Below, piece by piece: positions 57,572 through 64,000 of a stretch of 64,000 nt of DNA (the stretch's first letter is position 1; each line of letters starts with the position of its first letter). The stretch comes from Oryza sativa Japonica Group (lineage: Eukaryota > Streptophyta > Magnoliopsida > Poales > Poaceae), in contig NC_089037.1 in NCBI RefSeq assembly GCF_034140825.1, positions 9,498,001 to 9,562,000 of the forward strand, written 5' to 3'. Position numbers and translations under genes: made by a program. Below the pieces are notes generated by a model. The model worked only from the letters and a program-made list of their open reading frames with translations, was not told the DNA's origin and ran no database searches.

Positions 57572-57721
57572 TATGGGCCAGGATCTATGATAGCGGCCAG
57601 TGTATGGAGATGGCTCATGGTTAGGTCCATGTAAAAAAATTGTACTCTATACATTTTTTGGCATGGACCAAACCCTAAGCCATCTTCATACATGGGTTGC
57701 TATTATAGATCCCGGCCCATA
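57572..57721. mobile_element. 150-bp foldback element
   Basis: TATGGGCC at 57572 pairs with GGCCCATA ending 57721. The two arms of about 57 bp are inverted copies with several mismatches (GATCTATGATAGC versus GATCTATAATAGC; GAGATGGCTCATGG versus GAAGATGGCTTAGGG), leaving a loop of about 30 bp. The target duplication is not clear. It could be a small MITE of unknown family. Confidence 0.6.
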
Positions 57722-58017
57722 TGGTCGAGAAAGGGCCCATATAGAAGAACCTCAAAGTTCCACTTTGCTTGGAAACCCCACCAATATTCAAGCCCTAGCT
57801 AATCATGCTATCTGATATCCAAATACTTGAACCATAAATTTCCCTCACATGAATGTTCTTAGCTAGCATATAATTCTCCTCTGCATCATGATTTAAACAC
57901 ACACTATCTCGTTTGATCTATTCACTAAGAGCATCATCAATGTTTCCAACCTAACTTGATATTGGGTCTAGGTACATGATGCAGTGCACGAGAGAGTGCA
58001 CAATGTTTCTTGCCTGC
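57722..58017. other. Intergenic, no feature seen
   Basis: AT-rich spacer between two hairpin elements. Confidence 0.3.
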
Positions 58018-58026
58018 CATTATAGA

Positions 58027-58702
58027 GAATTTTTTTTATTTATACATTTTTTTATAAAAATATTTACAAAAATAATTTTTTGTTTCGAAAATTTACAAAT
58101 CTAATTGCCTGCCGCCCTCTAGAAGGGCGATTTTTAAAAATCGCCCTCTCCAAGGGCGGCAAGGGATCTAAATATAAAATTTTTATTTGTGTTCAAACCC
58201 TTCCCACCGGTTTTAATTGCTTAAAAACTAATAATGCTTATTCGATACTCCAAATGATTTTAAATGGAAAAGTGATAAACTACAAAGTTATAGATCTCAT
58301 CAAGATCTACAACTTTTATATAAAGTTTATCTCCATCCAATATCGTTTGAAATGTAGATCTGAGATTTTTTTAAATGTGTTTTATATTTTGTAACGAATA
58401 TTTGGACATCTTAAATGAAAAAGTTATTAACTACAAAATTGTAGATCTCCTTGAGCTCTACACTTTTGATATAAAGTTTTATTTCATCTGACTTTATATA
58501 ATATAATTTTAAATTGTAAAATCATAGAGCTAACAAGTTATACTGGAAAATTTACATTTAGGTCCCTTGCCGCCCTGTGGAAGGGCGATTTTTAAAAATC
58601 GCCCTCCCAAAGGGCGGCAGGCGATTAGATTTGTAAATTTTCAAAACAACAAATTATTTTTGTAAATATTTTAATAAAAAAAAGTATAAATAAAAAAAAT
58701 TC
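58027..58702. mobile_element. Mutator-type MITE with hairpins inside long terminal inverted repeats
   Basis: 676 bp with a perfect 9-bp target duplication CATTATAGA (58018-58026 and 58703-58711), the Mutator hallmark. The terminal inverted repeats begin GAATTTTTTTTATTTATAC and stay similar for about 150 bp. Each repeat holds its own palindrome: GCCGCCCT, three to five varied bases, AAGGGCGATTTTTAAAAATCGCCCT, then (after a few bases) AAGGGCGGC. The middle has direct repeats of AGATCTCATCAAGATCTACA-like sequence. There is no transposase. Confidence 0.85.
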
Positions 58703-59502
58703 CATTATAGATGGCCAAAGGGGTTGCTCGGCCCAGGCAAGACCAGGCCCTGGCTCGAGGTTAGTAGGCCTAGCAAGGCTCGACCTACACGCGGGCTAGG
58801 CCGTACTCGCCCACGTGTTGCACCAACGGTCCAGGCACGGCCCAATAAGACTCGGGCTGTGCTGGGCCGACCCGAAGGCACGAAAGCCCATCGTGCTCCT
58901 CCTTAGAAAAAGTCTATTTTGCCTCTCTCATCTCTTTGGGCCGTTTCTTATATGACTAGAATAAGTCTATTTTGCGTCTCTCATCTCTTTAGACTGTGCC
59001 TTTAAAAGGTTGGAATAAGTCTATTTTAGCTCCCTCATCTATTTTGCCTCCAGATCGTTGGACCAAGCCGACCTATTGTGCCGAGACAAAGGCCCAAGCA
59101 CGGGGCCAACATCAGTCGGGCCATGCCGTGCTTGGCCGGGCCAAAAACCCGTGCCATGGAGCAAGCCGAATTTGGAGCTTAACTGATTCTTCTCCCCCAA
59201 AGAAACGATATACATACATGATTGCACACAAAAATACAAACTTTATTCGGCGTGCGCCCAAACATCCCCTGTCACTGTTATAAATTAGAATTGAATCAGA
59301 TGGCATGGCAGACAGCTTACTTATTGTGCCGTAACATTGTATAGCGCATTCCTTACACTTACAAAAGAATGCACGTTCAGCCGATTGATACAACAAAGGG
59401 CGAGTCTCAATATGATACAGATCGCTCAGATGCCTAGCTGCATCCGAACAGCGTTCCATTTCCATCAAGCGGAGACCGTTCTTCATAGACAGTGTAAGAC
59501 TT
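58703..59502. other. Repeat-like spacer before ArgJ
   Basis: Rich in GGCCGGG/CGGGCC words (58720-58900 and 59090-59160) that look transposon-derived. A run of three units of about 53 bp starts at 58911, 58964 and 59018 (AGTCTATTTTGC-CTCTCTCATCTCTTT). The last part should hold the ArgJ 3' UTR. There is no gene. Confidence 0.45.
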
Positions 59503-62500
59503 TCACGTCGTGTATTCCGCATTTATCTCGACATACTTATAACTTAAATCACAGCCCCAGGCCTTTCCACTTCCTCCTCCCCTCCCTGGCAGATAAACAC
59601 AACGAACATGCGTCATATGCCAGTCTCAAACAATTTCGTACAAGACAATGATAATGAAGCATCTGGTTGTTCAGGTAAAAAACACGGCTGGGCAAGACGT
59701 AATCTTAGCTTTCCTAAAAACAAATTTACTTTTGTGCGCAACTGTTCAAGTTTTCTTCAACTAAAGGTGCCATGCCAAATAGGAAATCAAGGAATAAGAA
59801 AGGATACCCCAAAGCAAATGCATCAAGCCAATAAAACTACTCCGGTTCAGTGCAAATATATGTTGGATGCAAGAGGCACATTTGTGCTTTCTAGAGAAAT
59901 GATGCAACCAGAAGTCCATGACTAACATTGTGACACAAGAACATACTACAGATTCAGCCACGCAACAAGAAGTCGAGTTATGCAACAAGTTGAATGCTTA
60001 CCAACTGATACATCAATGTTCACTGTACCATGGATGTCTCCAGCATCTTTCAGATACTTGCTGGCCGCAGATCTATGAAGAAACAGTAGATATTTTAAAT
60101 TCTATTGTAAGATCTACACAAATTACAATTCATTCAAAGTCGTCAATAAAAAAAATAATTCTATGTTGTCAAGGTTTCTTAACCTGTCAAATGGGAGTGG
60201 TTGACCATTTTTCATTAGTGGAATAGCTCCAAGGGAAATATCAAGCTGGTCCGCATCAAACTGAATGCCTGAATAACCGACAGAACAAGCAATACGTCCC
60301 CAGTTTGGGTCTCTTCCAAATACAGCGGCCTGATAAAAAATAATTTAACAACTCAGGCTTTCTGGGCTAACGAATGACAGAGGGGTGTCAATCCTCTCCT
60401 AATTAGCAAAATTTTGCTGCTAAACAGTATCATACTTTAACCAGGGAGGAAGATGCCACTGAACGAGCAATTTTAGCTGCTTCAGCCTCATTATTGGCAC
60501 CAGCTACAGTAACCTACAAAGGGAATGGGCACTTTAGAAGCTTGTGTCACACCGAAGAAATTAAGAAAGGAAATTTGATATGATGAATAATTGAATGCAG
60601 CAGTTGCCAGATAACTCAATTTGTATATCAAACGTCAAGTCATCATGCTAAAAGAAAATGCAGCATACTATGCTGATGGTGCGAAGTGAATGAAATGCTA
60701 AGCGCTTAACCTCAATTAGACATGTTGCACCCTCACCATCCCATGCTATGGATTTTGCAAGACCTTGCATTACCTACAGGAGATAAATAGGTCAGCATCT
60801 TTTTCCTTTATAGGTACAGTTTGCTGTAAATAAAAATACATCAAAAACTCTGCAACCAAGAAGAAAATAAGATTCATATCGGTCCATCCTATGGGAAGCT
60901 AAGAAAAGAAATTTCAGACTGGAGTAATCTGATAAGTCTACAGAAAAGTGCATTTCAAAATAAATATGGAGACAAGAACATGGAGCCTGGAGTCACATGA
61001 AAAGGAAAAGCTTGGGGGAAGTAAAACTTACAGCATCTAAGCATGCTTGGAACTGTTGAGCTTCAGTGCTATCATGAGTAAGGATACTGGATAAACCAGA
61101 TAACCCACTAGCCAGAGCAATAACACAGTCATTGGTACTCGTATCACCATCCACCTAAAGAATTATGACGTAAACAATCAAGATGTTTGCCTACTAGTTT
61201 CAGGATCAAATTGCCATAACAACCATACCAAATTAGTAGACAGAGGATGCATTATGCCCGTTAGATTTCCATAACACAAAGAAAACTAAACCTCAATGCT
61301 TGCTAAATTTAGGAGCATTTTGCAGACAGTTCTCTTGTTTGTTATTACAGTTTAATTTGCCCATATTTACCCATGTGATGTGAGTAATTAAGATTGATAA
61401 GTTCTTTTGTAGGTTGAGTAACTGTTGACATGCTAATCAACTCAAGAGGAATGGTTTCTCAGTACTTACTGTTATTTGATTGAAGCTTCTACTCACTGAT
61501 GTTCGGACCATTTCTCTCCAAACATCACTGCTGACTTGAGCGTCAGTTGTTAAAACCTGTAAGAAAAAGGGTTATAATGAAGCTCATACATGCCTTGAGA
61601 AAGGGATCAATAGAGGAGTAGGACTGTGTGGAAAATGAGATTGATACAGAACTTACACCAAGCATTGTTGCCATATTTGGATGAATCATCCCAGAACCTT
61701 TGGCCATTCCTCCTATTTTGATAGGCACTCCTCCAATCTAACTTTTCAATAAAGAGATGATAAGAACAAAGATAATGTCAAACCAAATAAACCTAATGAG
61801 AATAATACGAGGCTAAGAAAGTCAAACCTCTGTCTGTACAGCGATGCTCTTGCTAACAAGGTCTGTAGTTGTAATGGCCACAGCTGCAGAATTTGCACTG
61901 TGACAGGGGCAGAGGTAATAAGTTAGATATAGTCATATAGAAATGACACTTGCAGATGCATTTTACATGCAATGCGTGCTAACTATACCCCTCAATGGAT
62001 GAAGACAGTGAGCCCACAAGTCTATGAAGTGAATTTACAAGTGCCTCCTGCATTGTCAAAACCCAAGCGTCAGATGAAATTGTACTAGGTTAGCCTACTA
62101 GTTTAGTACAGTCACTCAACCATAGTTTGGTTGTGGCAGCACTGTACCTTCTTTATTCTCTGACCAATAACACCAGTGGACTGGATCAGTATGTCATTTG
62201 TGCTCACATTAAGAAGCTGCAAAAACCGATAGCCAATTAGAGAAAACATCATTGATGCCTGGCCAACTTATAGGCATCCAATCGGCAAGTAAGTACCTTG
62301 GCAACAGCATCAGCACTATCCACTGTATCCTGATATCCTGCATCACCCTGAGATAAATTATTTAGATAAGTATATCAATACTAGCCACGGTGTTTTCGAA
62401 TACAGTACAGAGCCAGCGGAACGGATACGGTTGTCAGAAACACTTACTGTTGCTGCATTTGCTTGTCCAGCATTAATTAACACAGCTCGAGCCTAGAAAA

Positions 62501-63325
62501 CAATACATTGAAAACATAGAATACCTCAATGAATTATTACTTCCATTTATTTGTCAAAAGGTGAGATGAGAGGTAGAATTAACTTACTGTTTTTGATGAA
62601 TTAAGGACACGCTTACAGTACAAAACTGGTGCAGCAGCAACAACATTCGTAGTAAAAGCTCCTGAAAAGAACCCAACAGGACAATAACTAAGCCCAACCG
62701 ACAGATTTCATATGGCACTGCACAAGCCGATACACCAACGCAACTCAGAACTCAGAACAGCAAAATATTCACAGCCGTTCATCCTAACGAGCACGCATTG
62801 ATACACATTCTGCAGCCGTTAGCAGTTGCTGAGAAATGGTAACGAGAAGTGAAACTGAAGTCTGAACTCTGAAGAAACTTCTGCTACTACGAGTGAACTG
62901 AATAGAAAGTGTTGGTGATAGCCTTTACCCGCGACAGTGGCGTCGACGTCGCAGGCGACCAGCGCAAGGTCGGGCTTCTCGCCCTTGGCGCGCAGACCGC
63001 CGTAGATACCCGCCGCCTTGAACCCCTTCGCCGCCGTGACGCCGCCTTCCACCTGAACCCGCACCCGATCAGCAACCAGCCACCAGATTCAGCATACTGA
63101 AAAAAAAAAACCCACAGCCCAACGCCCCCGCGGCTTCACCGGAAACCAGTTACCCACCTGCTTCCACGGGCCGTCGGGGAGGAGGATCGGCGCCGCGGAG
63201 ATAAACCCCTCGGCAGCGGCGCAGACCATCCTGGATGGCCGCGGAGAGCTCGTCCGGAAGGAGGAGCGGTGGTGGTGCGGCAGCGGCGTGCGTGGATGGA
63301 GGAGCAGGAGGGAAGGGGGCGGCAT
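59503..63325 (-). CDS. ARGJ: Arginine biosynthesis bifunctional protein ArgJ, chloroplastic
   Basis: Sixteen exons on minus: 63158..63325, 62929..63052, 62588..62661, 62448..62492, 62297..62347, 62148..62216, 61989..62047, 61828..61897, 61657..61737, 61470..61556, 61032..61154, 60711..60773, 60436..60513, 60184..60329, 60002..60072, 59503..59585. All phases join to 463 residues. ArgJ moves the acetyl group from N-acetylornithine to glutamate (and can use acetyl-CoA), the cyclic route to ornithine and arginine in plastids. The first about 35 residues (Pro/His/Ser/Arg-rich) resemble a transit peptide. The self-cleavage site lies in [11 protein letters not shown], where the Thr after Ala becomes the N-terminal nucleophile of the beta chain. 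Other conserved parts are [60 protein letters not shown] and the C-terminal [20 protein letters not shown]. Length equals what I recall for rice ArgJ. No defects are seen. Confidence 0.96.
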
Positions 63326-63616
63326 CGCCGGCAGTTGACGCGCGGTGGCGGCCGGCGGCGAGGGGGTCGTCGCGGCGAGGTGGCAGGTGGGTGTGACACA
63401 GCGTGGGAGCGGGCCGGGTTTTTAGTCCTTATTTTATTTTATTTTTATTTTTTTTAGGGTGCGAGGCCTGGAGGCGGCAAGCAGGTGGGGCCCATGGGTT
63501 GGTGACGGACTGACGGTCAGAGGGCCGGGAGCGGGTAGGTCTTGGGCCGTGGACTCGTGCGCAGTCAATTCTATGTTGTTGTTTTTTCTTTTTCGGGAGA
63601 AAAAAAAAACATATAT
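63326..63616. promoter_or_regulatory. ArgJ upstream region
   Basis: About 290 bp between the ArgJ start and a MITE. It is GC-rich next to the gene, with GGGCCCATGGG near 63488 (site II-like) and a T-rich tract near 63430-63455. The promoter role is inferred from position. Confidence 0.4.
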
Positions 63617-63951
63617 GCTGTATTTAGTTCCCTTCAAACTTCTAAAAATTCCATCACATCAAATATTTAGACATATACATAGAACATTAAATGTGGACGA
63701 GAAAAAAAAACCAATTGCACAGCTTACATGTAAAATTGCGAGACGAATCTTTTGAGCGTAATTACGCAATGATTTGACAATGTAGTGCTACAATAAACAT
63801 TTGCTAATGACGGATTAATTAGGCTTAATAGATTCGTCTCGCAGTTTACATGTGAAATCTATTATTTGTTTTGTTATTAATCTACGTTTAATATTTCAAA
63901 TGTGTGTTCGTATACGTAAAAAAAATTTAGGCCAAACAACTAGACACGGCC
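63617..63951. mobile_element. Tourist/Castaway-like MITE
   Basis: About 335 bp with ends GCTGTATTTAGTTCCCTTC and the inverse of GGCCGTGTCTAGTTGTTTGG. Internal words TTGCGAGACGAATCTTTTGA and AATAGATTCGTCTCGCA are inverted and typical of a very common rice MITE. The target duplication is not clear. Confidence 0.7.
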
Positions 63952-64000
63952 ATACTTCCAAAGTAACAACGGTATGTGCAGACCTATGTGTATGTTTGGG

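Noticed and set aside
1-64000. CRISPR arrays, operons, rRNA or tRNA genes
   Set aside because: No spaced identical direct repeats, no polycistronic layout and no cloverleaf or rRNA core words were seen; the DNA is plant nuclear.

Overview
The window looks like plant nuclear DNA from a grass, almost certainly rice (Oryza). The signs are intron-rich genes with GC-rich 5' ends and AT-rich introns, plant-only proteins (a plastid ATP synthase b' subunit, a plastid-targeted ArgJ, a PHD/GNAT protein of the IDM1/ROS4 group), and many Stowaway- and Tourist-like MITEs, Mutator-type MITEs and solo LTRs between genes. From memory, the ArgJ length (463 aa) matches the rice enzyme annotated on chromosome 3; this was not checked by search.

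Layout. 1-869: last two exons of an NDP-rhamnose synthase/epimerase-reductase (+). 3345-5353: ALY/REF mRNA-export adaptor (-, 5 exons). 5810-8007: two Stowaway MITEs and a 478-bp inverted-repeat element. 8580-11319: AGD6/7-type ARF-GAP (-, 3 exons). 11.9-13.1 kb: Helitron-like piece and AT-rich repeats. 13800-17650: poly(A)-binding protein (+, 10 exons). 18.8-29.4 kb: transposon country with nested solo LTRs, DNA elements, MITEs and a tandem duplication made from the 5' end of the next gene. 32597-41097: a 21-exon gene for a PHD-finger/GNAT protein with three TDBD-like repeats (+). 42130-43231: mitochondrial-type RRM protein (-). 44174-44809: ATP synthase b' (-). 45381-45839: histone H2B (+). 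46082-48175: a second, related small RRM gene (+) with a disturbed third exon. 48683-49887: non-autonomous TAA-flanked element with GC-rich cargo. 51648-52228: histone H2A.W (-). 53.2-56.75 kb: PIF/Harbinger element with two genes, split by a solo LTR. 57.5-58.7 kb: two hairpin elements. 59503-63325: plastid ArgJ (-, 16 exons).

The genes do not form an operon-like pathway. Several act in RNA handling (ALY, PABP, two organelle-type RRM proteins) and several in chromatin (H2A.W, H2B, PHD/GNAT protein). The rest are housekeeping (vesicle traffic, arginine and rhamnose synthesis, photosynthetic ATP synthase). I see no wholly new system. The strongest unusual signals are the repeated 5' end of the PHD/GNAT gene upstream of itself, that gene's threefold domain-plus-intron duplication, the paired RRM genes with matching introns, and several transposon insertions whose target duplications can be read base by base. 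All exon borders were placed by eye from reading frame, GT-AG sites and family conservation.
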